Shown here: positions 19,777 to 28,131 of the stretch, in pieces
How positions within the stretch are numbered: position 1 is the first letter of the stretch
Layout of the letters: each line of letters opens with the position of its first letter
From: Prolixibacter denitrificans
GTDB taxonomy: Bacteria > Bacteroidota > Bacteroidia > Bacteroidales > Prolixibacteraceae
Direction: 5' to 3'
NCBI RefSeq assembly: GCF_003014495.1
Contig: NZ_PYGC01000012.1
Span: 62,001 to 126,000, forward strand
DNA length: 64,000 nt
Position numbers and translations under genes: made by a program
The notes under the pieces: model-generated
Told to the model about the DNA's origin: nothing
Databases searched by the model: none
Seen by the model: only the letters and a program-made list of their open reading frames with translations

Positions 19777-20148
19777 ATGAATCTTCCCGATATACGTAAT
19801 GATAATGTTGCCTGGTTTCTCGATAGCGCTGCTGTTGTTCAGGAAACTGCCGAGCAGATCATGAAGGATTTTGCCATGTTTGGTATTACCATCACTTTCT
19901 CAGGAAATACGGACCAAGCTTACCGCGAATTGCACGAGCAGTTGGTCGATCAGATTCGTCATCTGCTGGCCAATGATTATCAACGGCTTTTGTCGGTGCT
20001 TTACCAAGTGGATATTACGCAAAGGGAAATTACACAGGCCGGTTTGGATTTGCCCGATTATAATGAGATGGAGGTATTGGCACATCAGATTATCGTGCGC
20101 GATTTGAAGAAGGTGCTGACCCGACGTTATTTCAAATCGCAGGGTTAA
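19777..20148 (+). CDS. Small conserved-looking protein of unknown function
   Basis: 123 residues, mostly helical, acidic N-terminus (MNLPDIRNDNVAWFL), ending KKVLTRRYFKSQG. No membrane segment, signal or metal motif. Codon usage and a clean ATG 71 bp after the tocopherol-cyclase-like gene make it a likely real gene, possibly in the same transcript. I do not recognise a family. Confidence 0.7.
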   Translation: MNLPDIRNDNVAWFLDSAAVVQETAEQIMKDFAMFGITITFSGNTDQAYRELHEQLVDQIRHLLANDYQRLLSVLYQVDITQREITQAGLDLPDYNEMEVLAHQIIVRDLKKVLTRRYFKSQG

Positions 20149-20171
20149 TGTAGTTTCAACTGAACCGTGTA

Positions 20172-20214
20172 AAAACACAAATGGGAACCATTCTTTGACG
20201 AATAGTCCCCATTT
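20172..20214 (-). terminator. Terminator of RNA copy 1
   Basis: On the minus strand a 15-bp stem (arms 20214-20200 and 20193-20179, with G-U wobbles) is followed by GTGTTTTT. The wobbles become A-C mismatches if the plus strand is read, so the hairpin is built for the minus-strand transcript. Confidence 0.8.
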
Positions 20215-20708
20215 CGCTGTTGAAGTTTTCACTTCACAGTGTCAGGTTACGGTTATTGTGGCCGGCTACATGACCGTCCGAAGACTTTCGTGCAACCTCA
20301 GGCTCTTGGACAATATTTGTTACAACATCATCTTCAAGCTGTCCCTTCGGCGTCCCGGGAGGACACCTTCCCGGACGAAGCTTCTTTCAGGCTATCTCTG
20401 TCTATCTGTTCCGAAGAACTGATTGACAGTCGATGAAGTGAAACAGGAAATAAATTCCTTGTTCCGGCTTCTTTCTGCAACATTAACCGGAGTTGCTGCT
20501 GCAGAGCCATCAGATTCAGTTTTGAAATGAACGTTTCCGTTTATCCGAGACCGACTGGCAGTTCGATTGGATTTTACTCCTTTCGCTTTCCAGGCTTCAG
20601 CTCCTTCAACAAGCAAGTTTTGCAACCTGAACGATCGGAATCGAGCCTCAATTAAGTGACTTTTTTCTTCTCCTTGTTTCCGGCGCGACCTTTTATCGCT
20701 CACCTGAT
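20172..20708 (-). ncRNA. Copy 1 of a duplicated ~535-nt structured RNA unit
   Basis: The region 20174-20805 is a diverged copy of 22431-23056. Read on the minus strand it has a promoter, a nearly identical 5' block of about 150 nt, a variable middle and a nearly identical 3' block ending in a terminator. Hairpins conserved by compensatory change relative to copy 2: 20398-20429 (CTGTC/GACAG with a UUCG loop), 20349-20367 (GGTGTCC/GGACGCC) and 20309-20329. A GAAA-capped stem (TGAAGT/ACTTCA) and a CAGGTT/AACCTG long stem are invariant. A GTG-started 103-codon frame (20392-20703) exists but begins only about 10 nt after the -7 box. A structured RNA is favoured; a small basic protein is the alternative. 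Confidence 0.7.
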
Positions 20709-20713
20709 ATATG

Positions 20714-20743
20714 CAAATTACAATGTTTTATTTATCAGGCAAG
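20714..20743 (-). promoter_or_regulatory. Promoter of RNA copy 1
   Basis: Minus-strand CTTG (20743-20740), 19-nt spacer, TAATTTG (20720-20714), close to the Bacteroidota TTTG/TAnnTTTG consensus. The same two boxes at the same 19-nt spacing precede copy 2, while the spacer sequences are unrelated. That pattern is expected if only the boxes are under selection. Predicted start of transcription is near 20708. Confidence 0.7.
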
Positions 20744-20887
20744 TGTTTTTGGCAAAACAAAATCAACGAAAAACAAACAAGAGATATTAACAATTGTTGA
20801 TAACGCTTGTGGGCCTTGTTTCTATTGATTGTTTGGGATTGCTGGGGCTGGATCTTCAGCAACAATCGGTAGAGCTAAGGAGAAAAA

Positions 20888-22324
20888 TTATTCGCTAATA
20901 ATGGTCAATCGCCCTTCTTTTTGGGGATGCAACACTTTATTTTTCAGTGCGTAGTGCTCGAGTGCTTTGTAGTCCAACATCGCTTTTGGATTGTTTTTAC
21001 CGATGATTCTCCGGAATCGATTCGGTGTCCGATTCAGAATGTAGTTATTCATTGTGACGGAAATTGAGTCACTGGAAGGAAGGGGAGTTCCGTTTCGATA
21101 AACTGAAAGGGAATCATTTTCCAGTCGGTAGGTGTATTTTATGCCGAAAACCTGAAAGAGTTGCCCTGTTTTACTGTTCACGTTGGCTTTGATTAGTTTC
21201 TCCAATTGGTTTCCGGTTATTTTTACCAGGCATAGCTTATTCCCGAAAGGCAATAACGAGCGGGCTGACTTCAGTGTGAAAGTTCCTGCGGGAACGTTAG
21301 CCCGGATGCCACCGCCATTAATGAGCGCAACGTCGGAATGATATGCCGCCCGAAAAGCATCAGCAACCAGGTTGCCCGCAGCGCTTTCACCCGTAATTCC
21401 TTCCCGGAAGGAAAGAGGAACTTCCAATCGGGCCAGTGGTTCCGAAAGCTTTTGATTCATGTCATTCCGGTAAAATACTTCGAGCTTGCGAAGTTGCGGA
21501 CTGGGTAAAACCGTTGAGTCCAACGGAATGATTTCGACAGATGGTCTTCCGGTTTTCCGGAGGATAACATGGGCAACCGAACTCATATTTCCTGCCGGAG
21601 CGATAATCGGGCGCTTTCCCAGGTAAAATACATTGCTGTTGTATTCATGCTCTTCTTCTGTGAAAACGAAATTAATTTGAGGAAATGCGTTGAGTAATTT
21701 CCTGTTGGTTTCGAGGTCGGTTTGTGTAACGGCAATAATCCAGTCGGGGTGTTGTGACTTTATCTCTGGTAAAACTTCGGATGTGGCTTTTGTCAGATTT
21801 TCCTGAACAACACCTCCGTCATTTAATGTGGTGTTCATCGCGTCTGTTAAGCCGATAAAAGCAATCCGGATACCATGGAAATTGTGAATAACGTAGCGGG
21901 GGACATCAGCGAACGGTTTTCCGGAAGGAGACTGAAGATTAGAGGAAAACCACTGGAAAGTTGAGCGCCGGATGAGCGAGTTGGCGTGATCGGAACCAAA
22001 ATCAAATTCGTGCTGACCAAAATTGCAAAGGTCGAGCGGAATTTGATTAAAAGCCCGAATCATCGGCCAGCCTTTGTACATTCCTCCGAATAAAACACCT
22101 CCGGCCAAATCTCCACCGTGAATCAGGAAGGTATTCTGATTTTCCTGGCGGATGCTGTCTGTTATTGTTTTCAGACGGGCGACGCCACCTCGTCCTCCGG
22201 GAACGTCTTCTACCGGAAAAATGCGATGAGCATCGGTGAAATAAAGCAAATCGACTTGTTGGGCTTTTACTTTTGATGTTATTCCTAATATTATCAGCAG
22301 AAGAATAGAGATAAGTTGCCGCAT
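20888..22324 (-). CDS. 5'-nucleotidase/UshA-family secreted metallophosphatase homologue with altered metal site
   Basis: 478 residues with signal peptide (cleavage near KAQQ, residue 22). N-terminal calcineurin-like metallophosphatase domain and C-terminal 5'-nucleotidase domain with NGGGIRANVPAGTFT. Metal ligands Asp31-x-His33 and Asp72 are present, but the usual GNHEFD is GQHEFD (Gln104-His105). The usual His in the SHLG region reads TQTD (Gln201), and GGHSH is replaced by TEEEHEY with only the second His kept (His226). The C-terminal aromatic/GGDG-type segment is also changed. It may use other metals or substrates, or have lost activity. Sits between the two structured-RNA copies, all on the minus strand. 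Confidence 0.85.
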   Translation of the reverse strand: MRQLISILLLIILGITSKVKAQQVDLLYFTDAHRIFPVEDVPGGRGGVARLKTITDSIRQENQNTFLIHGGDLAGGVLFGGMYKGWPMIRAFNQIPLDLCNFGQHEFDFGSDHANSLIRRSTFQWFSSNLQSPSGKPFADVPRYVIHNFHGIRIAFIGLTDAMNTTLNDGGVVQENLTKATSEVLPEIKSQHPDWIIAVTQTDLETNRKLLNAFPQINFVFTEEEHEYNSNVFYLGKRPIIAPAGNMSSVAHVILRKTGRPSVEIIPLDSTVLPSPQLRKLEVFYRNDMNQKLSEPLARLEVPLSFREGITGESAAGNLVADAFRAAYHSDVALINGGGIRANVPAGTFTLKSARSLLPFGNKLCLVKITGNQLEKLIKANVNSKTGQLFQVFGIKYTYRLENDSLSVYRNGTPLPSSDSISVTMNNYILNRTPNRFRRIIGKNNPKAMLDYKALEHYALKNKVLHPQKEGRLTIISE

Positions 22325-22429
22325 CAGCTATCCGGATTAAGATTTTGGCGTGAAAATAGAAAAAATGGTTGAAGTGTTGGAGAGAAAAGAGATGGTAAAA
22401 ACAAAGGGGGGAGGAAGGATGAGGCTATA

Positions 22430-22469
22430 AAACACAAATGGGAACCATTCGGAGGAATAGTTCCCATTT
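22430..22469 (-). terminator. Terminator of RNA copy 2
   Basis: 15-bp minus-strand stem (arms 22469-22455 and 22450-22436) with a 4-nt loop, followed by GTGTTTTAT. One arm position is A-U here and G-U in copy 1. Confidence 0.8.
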
Positions 22470-22964
22470 CGCTGTTGAAGTTTTCACTTCACAGTGTCAG
22501 GTTACGGTTATTGTGGCCGGCTACATGATTGTCCGAAGACTTTCGTGCAACCTGTGGCTTTTAGATAATGCCTGTTACAGCATCGTCTTCAAGCTGTCCA
22601 TTCGGTATTCACGAGGAATACCTTCCCGGACGAAGCATCTTTCAAGCTATCTCTGTTTTCGTGTTCCGAAGAACTGTCCAACAGGCGATGAAGACGTCTT
22701 GGGAAATGAATCCTTGTTTTCATCTTCTTTCTACAGCGTTAACCGGAGTTGCTGCTGCAGAGCCTTGAGATCCAGTTTTGGAATGAACGTTGCCGTTTAT
22801 CCTTGACCGACTGGTAGTTCGATTGGATTTTACTCCTTTCGCTTTCCAGGCTTCAGCTCCTTCAACAAGCAGGTTTTGCAACCTGGATGATCGGAATCGA
22901 GCCTCAATTAAGTGACTTTTTTCTTCTCCTTGTTTCCGGCGCGACCTTTTATCGCTCACCTGAT
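22430..22964 (-). ncRNA. Copy 2 of a duplicated ~535-nt structured RNA unit
   Basis: Partner of the 20172-20708 unit. The 5' block and the last about 130 nt are almost identical; the middle differs, but in ways that keep pairing: 22653-22684 changes CTGTC/GACAG to CTGTT/AACAG around the same UUCG loop, 22604-22622 changes GGTGTCC/GGACGCC to GGTATTC/GAATACC, and 22564-22584 changes U-A to C-G. The GTG frame (22720-22959) stops 23 codons earlier than in copy 1, and its differences are about half amino-acid-changing, which is weak support for a protein. Lies between arfB and the nucleotidase gene, 106 bp before the latter. Confidence 0.7.
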
Positions 22965-22969
22965 GAATG

Positions 22970-22999
22970 CAAATTACGACGAATCAGTTATATGTCAAA
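22970..22999 (-). promoter_or_regulatory. Promoter of RNA copy 2
   Basis: Minus-strand TTTG (22999-22996), 19-nt spacer and TAATTTG (22976-22970): a full -33 match and a close -7 match to the Bacteroidota primary sigma consensus. Boxes and spacing equal those of copy 1 although the spacer differs. Predicted transcription start near 22964. Confidence 0.75.
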
Positions 23000-23121
23000 T
23001 GTTTTTGGCAAAACAAAATCAACGAGAAACGAACAGGAGATATGAACAATTGTTAGTAAGTGCTTCAGTTCCTTTGTTTAAGCCATCTTTGAGATGTCTT
23101 GAGCACGAAATATTCGGTTTT

Positions 23122-23529
23122 TTAGTCGAAACGAGGGCGTTGACGGCGTGATTTTTTCTCCGAATGTTGCTTTTTCTTTTCCAATCTTCTACGGCGTGAA
23201 GCCAATGTTGGACGGGTAGCTTTCCTTCTTTTTTTCGGAGTAAGTGCATGATTGATCAAGCGATAGAACCGGTCAATCACTTTTTCTTTGTTTTTCAGTT
23301 GCGAGCGATCGTTTTGTTCGGTCAGAATCAGTTCGCCTTCCTTGTTCATCCGGTTCGCCAGCTTGCGTATCAATATGGCTTTTTCGTCGGCAGACAATAA
23401 CCCGGATGATTCGATGTGGAATCGCAGTTCGACTTTGGTATTTACCTTGTTCACATTTTGTCCACCTGCTCCGCTGCTGCGCGAAGCACTAAATTTCAGT
23501 TCCGGCATGAAATTACGATGGACTAACAT
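23122..23529 (-). CDS. arfB: ArfB/YaeJ-type peptidyl-tRNA hydrolase (ribosome rescue)
   Basis: 135 residues from the ATG at 23529, chosen over 23568 because family members start shortly before the GGQ region. The catalytic GGQ is at residues 22-24 (SGAGGQNVNKVNTKV), followed by a short release-factor domain and a strongly basic C-terminal tail (KKRRKATRPTLASRRRRLE) that enters the empty mRNA channel. It hydrolyses peptidyl-tRNA on ribosomes stalled without a stop codon. Transcribed alone, 123 bp ahead of structured-RNA copy 2. Confidence 0.9.
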   Translation of the reverse strand: MLVHRNFMPELKFSASRSSGAGGQNVNKVNTKVELRFHIESSGLLSADEKAILIRKLANRMNKEGELILTEQNDRSQLKNKEKVIDRFYRLINHALTPKKRRKATRPTLASRRRRLEKKKQHSEKKSRRQRPRFD

Positions 23530-23717
23530 GGTATCGCTATTTTGTTGGGCAAAGATAATGGATTGCATCTTGATTCCTGATAAGAAAGGGGTGTTTTCCT
23601 CCGATAATTGCTTATTAGTTTAACAATAATTCAACTCTATTAATGTTTTTTAAACTGGTTAAAGCAAACTACTCTTTGTGCTCAATTGTTTTTCTGTTGA
23701 TTTAAAATGATTGCCTT

Positions 23718-26195
23718 ATGAACGGAAACAATGCAGTGGAACCGGAACTTAATGACCTGACCATTGATGAACTAAAAGAAAAACTTCAAACTTCCGAAAA
23801 AGGCTTGTCCTCCGAAGAAGCGTCGAAACGACTGAGCCAATACGGGCTCAATAGTCTGAATGAACACAAACAGCATCCCATTGTCAAATTCCTGAAAAGT
23901 TTTTGGGGACCTATTCCCTGGATGATAGAAATTGCAGCGATTTTATCGGCTGTTATTCATCACTGGGAAGACTTCTGGATTATTTCTGCCTTGCTGGTGC
24001 TGAACGCGATTGTTGGTTTTTGGCAGGAGCACAAAGCTGACAATGCTATTGAGCTGCTGAAAAAGAAACTGGCGCTAAAGTCACGCGTTATTCGTGACGG
24101 AAAATGGACCGAGCTTCCCGCCGGGCAGTTGGTGCCGGGTGATTTGATTCGCCTCCGACTGGGCGACGTGGTTCCGGCTGATGTGAAATTAACCAAAGGA
24201 GATTACTTGCAGCTGGATGAATCTTCGTTAACCGGAGAATCGTTGCCGGTTGAGAAGAAGGCTTCTGAAATGGCTTATTCCGGCTCGGTTGTCAAACAAG
24301 GCGAAATGAACGGAATTGTGACAGCTACCGGAATGAATACGTTCTTCGGAAAAACAGCTAAATTGGTTCAGGAAGCGAAAACGACCAGTCACTTCCAGCG
24401 GGCGGTGATAAAAATCGGGAACTACCTGATTGTTTTTGCCTTCGTGCTGGTTTCGCTCATTTTTATCGTCTCCCTTTTCCGGGGTGAGAGTATGCTTCAC
24501 TTCATTCAGTTCGCGTTGGTACTGATGGTGGCTGCGATTCCGGCGGCTATGCCGGCAGTTCTTTCGGTTACGATGGCTGTCGGGGCATCGGCGCTTGCGC
24601 GGAAAGAGGCCATTGTTAGCAAGCTGGCTTCCATTGAAGAGATGGCTGGAATGGATATTCTTTGTTCGGATAAAACGGGAACCATCACCAAAAATGAGTT
24701 AACCCTGGCTGACGTGGTGCCTTTCGACCAATTCGAAGTTAACGACGTGTTGACGCTGGCCACGTTGGCTTCTAATGAGGAAGACCACGATCCCATCGAT
24801 ACGGCAATTATTGATCGGACGAAAGCTGAAGAAGCAAATCAAAAGCGTCTGAATGACATTGAGATTGTCGATTTCAAACCTTTCGATCCGGTGATTAAAC
24901 ATACCGAGGCGAAAGTAAAAGAAGGCACTTCGGAATATCAGGTAGCCAAAGGTGCACCACAGGCTATTCTTTCATTGATTGATAATCCTGGTAAGGTGAA
25001 AGAACAAGTCGATAATCAGGTGGAAGCTTTCGCTGAAAAAGGATATCGCGCGCTTGGGGTAGCCCGTACCGACAAAAAGGGCCACTGGCAATATGCCGGC
25101 ATGATACCGTTGTACGATCCGCCTCGTGAGGATTCTGCTGAAACCATCAAAACCGCTCAGGAAATGGGCGTTGAAGTGAAAATGGTAACAGGCGATCATA
25201 CTGCAATTGCGAAAGAAACTGCCGATCTGGTGGGTTTGAAAAGAAACATCAAAAATACAGATGCCATTATGCAGCCTTCCGAACGAATGGCATTGAAAGA
25301 GATTGAAGAAGCCAACGGTTTTGCCCAGGTTTTCCCGGAACACAAGTACCATATTGTCGAGATACTGCAGCATAACGACCACATTGTTGGCATGACGGGG
25401 GATGGAGTAAACGATGCTCCCGCGTTGAAGAAAGCCGATGTGGGAATTGCTGTTGCCGGAGCAACGGATGCTGCCAAATCGGCTGCGTCTATCGTGCTAA
25501 CAAAGCCCGGATTATCGGTTATTATTGATGCAATAAAAGAGAGCCGGAAGATTTTCCAGCGAATGAATAACTATTCCATTTACCGGATTGCGGAAACCAT
25601 TCGGGTTCTGCTGTTCATCACGCTATCGATTATAGCGTTTAACTTCTATCCGGTTACGGCTCTGATGATTGTTCTGCTGGCTCTGCTGAATGATGCGCCG
25701 ATTATGACGATTGCGGTAGATAATGTGAAGTATTCCCGTACACCTGATAAGTGGAATATGCGTACTACATTGGGAATTGCTACTTTTCTGGGTGTGGTTG
25801 GTGTTTTCTTTACCTTCGCTCTCTTTTTTGTAGGTAAGGAAATGCTCCATCTGAGCGATGCCGTGCTTCAACCGTTTATCTATCTGAAACTATCGGTTGC
25901 CGGACAATTGACAGTATTTATGGCACGCACCAAAGGACACTTCTGGTCGGTGAAACCCTCCAAAGCGTTGATGATTGCCTTTATCAGTACACAAATTGTC
26001 GCTACACTGATAACCGTCAATGGCTTCCTGATGCCCGCCATGGGCTGGAAACTGGCGGCTTTGATTTGGGGATGGGCTCTTTTTGAACTGGTTGTAACCG
26101 ATGCATTGAAAGTATGGATGCTGAAAGTGCTGGATCACAGTGATGTTCGTTTCCGTAATTACAAACACTGGGGGCGTCATTCGGTACGTGGATGA
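23718..26195 (+). CDS. P-type (P3A) plasma-membrane proton ATPase
   Basis: 825 residues. Cation-ATPase N-terminal domain (about 10-75); actuator domain with LTGES; phosphorylated Asp318 in SDKTGTIT; hinge MTGDGVNDAPALKKADVGIAV; about ten membrane helices. Length, the PxxMPAVLSV transmembrane-4 segment (AAIPAAMPAVLSV) and overall layout match P3A proton pumps of plants, fungi and some prokaryotes rather than calcium pumps. Expected to pump protons outward at ATP cost, aiding pH homeostasis. Single gene; its 3' end overlaps the convergent zinc-ribbon gene by 19 bp. Confidence 0.9.
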   Translation: MNGNNAVEPELNDLTIDELKEKLQTSEKGLSSEEASKRLSQYGLNSLNEHKQHPIVKFLKSFWGPIPWMIEIAAILSAVIHHWEDFWIISALLVLNAIVGFWQEHKADNAIELLKKKLALKSRVIRDGKWTELPAGQLVPGDLIRLRLGDVVPADVKLTKGDYLQLDESSLTGESLPVEKKASEMAYSGSVVKQGEMNGIVTATGMNTFFGKTAKLVQEAKTTSHFQRAVIKIGNYLIVFAFVLVSLIFIVSLFRGESMLHFIQFALVLMVAAIPAAMPAVLSVTMAVGASALARKEAIVSKLASIEEMAGMDILCSDKTGTITKNELTLADVVPFDQFEVNDVLTLATLASNEEDHDPIDTAIIDRTKAEEANQKRLNDIEIVDFKPFDPVIKHTEAKVKEGTSEYQVAKGAPQAILSLIDNPGKVKEQVDNQVEAFAEKGYRALGVARTDKKGHWQYAGMIPLYDPPREDSAETIKTAQEMGVEVKMVTGDHTAIAKETADLVGLKRNIKNTDAIMQPSERMALKEIEEANGFAQVFPEHKYHIVEILQHNDHIVGMTGDGVNDAPALKKADVGIAVAGATDAAKSAASIVLTKPGLSVIIDAIKESRKIFQRMNNYSIYRIAETIRVLLFITLSIIAFNFYPVTALMIVLLALLNDAPIMTIAVDNVKYSRTPDKWNMRTTLGIATFLGVVGVFFTFALFFVGKEMLHLSDAVLQPFIYLKLSVAGQLTVFMARTKGHFWSVKPSKALMIAFISTQIVATLITVNGFLMPAMGWKLAALIWGWALFELVVTDALKVWMLKVLDHSDVRFRNYKHWGRHSVRG

Positions 26196-26389
26196 TGCTC
26201 TTTCGAACTTGTTTTGAAAGAAGGTGGTCTGACTGGAATGATTTCAATCACTTCGTCACAAGCGGCACAGAGGTAACGTTCACAGCCAGTGCAGGCAAAA
26301 CAGTTGCTGCAGTATTTGCGTAAGTCGGCTTTGGCAAACTCTTTTCCGCAGTGCGGACAGGTGACGGTATGCTGTTTGGGTTCAGGCAC
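26177..26389 (-). CDS. Small zinc-ribbon protein
   Basis: 70 residues from a GTG at 26389. Four CxxC pairs are visible: CPHC, CSNC, CTGC and CAAC, enough for two zinc sites, followed by a hydrophilic tail rich in Pro, Ser and His. No enzyme domain. Its stop lies inside the 3' end of the proton ATPase gene on the other strand. Function unknown; the cysteine spacing makes coding very likely. Confidence 0.7.
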   Translation of the reverse strand: MPEPKQHTVTCPHCGKEFAKADLRKYCSNCFACTGCERYLCAACDEVIEIIPVRPPSFKTSSKEHHPRTE

Positions 26390-26420
26390 GTTGGCTTACC
26401 TTGGATTCATAAAAATAAAA

Positions 26421-26463
26421 AAAAGCTCCCGGATTGGAACAATGCGTTCTTCCGGAAGCTTTT
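26421..26463 (-). terminator. Bidirectional terminator after the nitroreductase gene
   Basis: AAAAGCT-c-CCGGA (26421-26433) pairs with TCCGG-a-AGCTTTT (26451-26463), with an inner GAAC/GTTC. On the minus strand it runs into eight T residues, on the plus strand into TTTATTTTTT, so it can stop transcripts from either side. Confidence 0.8.
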
Positions 26464-26484
26464 ATTTTTTCCGGTAGTCTTACT

Positions 26485-27015
26485 TTACAATCGTATTTCC
26501 CGGACAGGTTTCCGTGTGCGACTTTCTTGTTCAGCCGTTTCCTGCGTATAGCCGATGGCAGCCACAGCCACCGGATGGTAACCTTCGGGCAATTCGATGT
26601 TTCTTTCGATTTTTTCTGGGAAAAATCCTCCCATCTGGTGTACCTGGACACCGGCTTCGACTCCGGCCATTAAAAAGAATCCCATAGCCATACCGGTATC
26701 GTGCCAGGCGTGTCGATTAGGTTTTCCGTTGCGCGCATAGTTGTTATTGGCCAGCGTAACGACAAGGACTGGAGCATCGCCGGCCCAGTTTTGGTTGCCC
26801 TCCATTAGTGCATTATAAATTTTTTGGAAGTTTTCTTCCCCGTTGTGGGCAACCAGAAATTTCCAGGGCTGCTCGTTATACGAACTGGGAGCCCATCGGG
26901 CAACATCCAGCATGTCATTTATCAATTCGTCACTAACAGGTTGATTGTTGAAAGTGGTCGGACTAAAACGTTCGGCGACCATTTTTTTCATCGTTTTTAT
27001 ATCTTGTGTATACAT
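26485..27015 (-). CDS. Nitroreductase family protein
   Basis: 176 residues from the ATG at 27015; the frame is open to 27045 but the first ten residues do not resemble the family. MVAERFSPTTFNNQPVSDELI, the FMN-binding ARWAPSSYNEQPWKFLVA and the late MGGFFPEKI/LPEGYHPVAVAAIGY segments are typical of the FMN-dependent nitroreductase fold (HgbF/MhqN-like oxidoreductases). Cytoplasmic NAD(P)H oxidoreductase; substrate unknown. Monocistronic with its own terminator. Confidence 0.9.
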   Translation of the reverse strand: MYTQDIKTMKKMVAERFSPTTFNNQPVSDELINDMLDVARWAPSSYNEQPWKFLVAHNGEENFQKIYNALMEGNQNWAGDAPVLVVTLANNNYARNGKPNRHAWHDTGMAMGFFLMAGVEAGVQVHQMGGFFPEKIERNIELPEGYHPVAVAAIGYTQETAEQESRTRKPVREIRL

Positions 27016-27189
27016 AGCTAATGATTTAAAAATCCTCATTAGCAAAACTAATCATCATATAACCGAAATGCTTGCACAATTTGGGGAATCTGTTGTACAA
27101 TTTAAAGGAAAGAATAGGCCTCGTTGTTTTTATCTCCTTAGAAATGTAGAGAACATATTCTCTTTGTTTTGGATACTTACTTCCCAAAA

Positions 27190-27224
27190 AAATCCCGGGT
27201 CACTGGTTAGTGAGTCCGGGAAAT
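27190..27224 (-). terminator. Terminator of the small PQ-rich membrane protein gene
   Basis: TCCCGG (27193-27198) pairs with CCGGGA (27216-27221), inner CACT/AGTG, and on the minus strand a run of seven T follows. Located 63 bp after the stop of the 27287-27571 gene. Confidence 0.8.
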
Positions 27225-27286
27225 TTGTAAAGCATGTTTATCAGCATCCATTATTGGAGTCTGAATACTCTCCAATCATACTGTCT

Positions 27287-27571
27287 CTAATTCCATTTGT
27301 GGAACATGGCTGCTCCGAATATTGCCATAAAGAGTAACCAGATAACAATGCCGATAGCTGCCCAAAGCAATGCTGCTTTTGCCCAGTTTGCCTTACTGGG
27401 ATTGGTGTTGCTGCCAAATGCCCACACAAATAGCAATATAATTCCAACCAGAGGAATTGCTGTCAGGAAGAGGGTGAGAAACCAGTCAGAAATCGTGACA
27501 GGCGGTTGTGGAACTTGTTGTGGTGTTTGTTGAGGTTGCTGCGGCTGTTGCTGCGTTTCTTGATTTTCCAT
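27287..27571 (-). CDS. Small PQ-rich membrane protein
   Basis: 94 residues from the ATG at 27571 (a longer frame from 27649 looks non-coding). N-terminal Gln/Pro-rich cytoplasmic stretch (ETQQQPQQPQQTPQQ), then two hydrophobic helices, the first around TLFLTAIPLVGIILLFVWAF and the second around ALLWAAIGIVIWLLFMAIF. This is the usual layout of small bacterial two-helix proteins near CD225/DUF4190 types. Function unknown. Has its own terminator downstream. Confidence 0.7.
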   Translation of the reverse strand: MENQETQQQPQQPQQTPQQVPQPPVTISDWFLTLFLTAIPLVGIILLFVWAFGSNTNPSKANWAKAALLWAAIGIVIWLLFMAIFGAAMFHKWN

Positions 27572-27649
27572 GAGAATTTGTTGTTTAGGTTGTCCTACTC
27601 GTAAGGCTTTTCGGTTCCGCCCCGTTTTTTCAGTGGTTGCAGTCTCCAC

Positions 27650-28131
27650 ATAATATATCTTAAAAGATTTTATGAGTCGTTGAGTTATCGTTAATCCAAT
27701 GGAATAATGTGGAGGTGAAATGTAACGTTGCCTATGAATTTATTGATAGAAGAGAGTACAGAGGGATAGTGATAATAGGTTTTTGTGTCGGACGAAATGA
27801 GGTAAGGAAAAAGTCCGGAAGATGAAGATTTCATTTTCAGGTAGCTCATTTAGTTACATTTAAATATCTCGCTAACTAAATTAATTGATAACATACAGAA
27901 TACCAAATTGCCACAGCTTAAATATCTGTTTCCTATCTGTTAAAAAAGAGCATAAAGGTGTTTTATGGTAAAGAGAATATGAAGTCTTTGTTGTTGAGCT
28001 ATGTTTCAGGAACTTATTGTGGTGTTCTAAATAAAGATGGTTAAGTATTGATTTTTAGTTGGTTTTATTTTGATTTATGTTTTCTAACGATTTTTTTATC
28101 AGATAAGAAAAGGTGGTTTCAATTAATGATC
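27650..28131. other. AT-rich intergenic region
   Basis: About 480 bp with no convincing coding frame, hairpin or repeat. It separates the small membrane protein gene from the sulfur-assimilation leader and presumably carries upstream regulatory sequence for both. Confidence 0.5.

Noticed and set aside
20174-23056. The two ~630-bp repeats as an insertion sequence or transposon pair
   Set aside because: No transposase frame, no terminal inverted repeats, no target duplication visible; conservation is concentrated on promoter, terminator and paired arms, which fits an RNA gene better.
27061-27286. Possible small gene between nitroreductase and the PQ-rich protein
   Set aside because: Only antisense-type frames; the region is explained by the terminator at 27190-27224.
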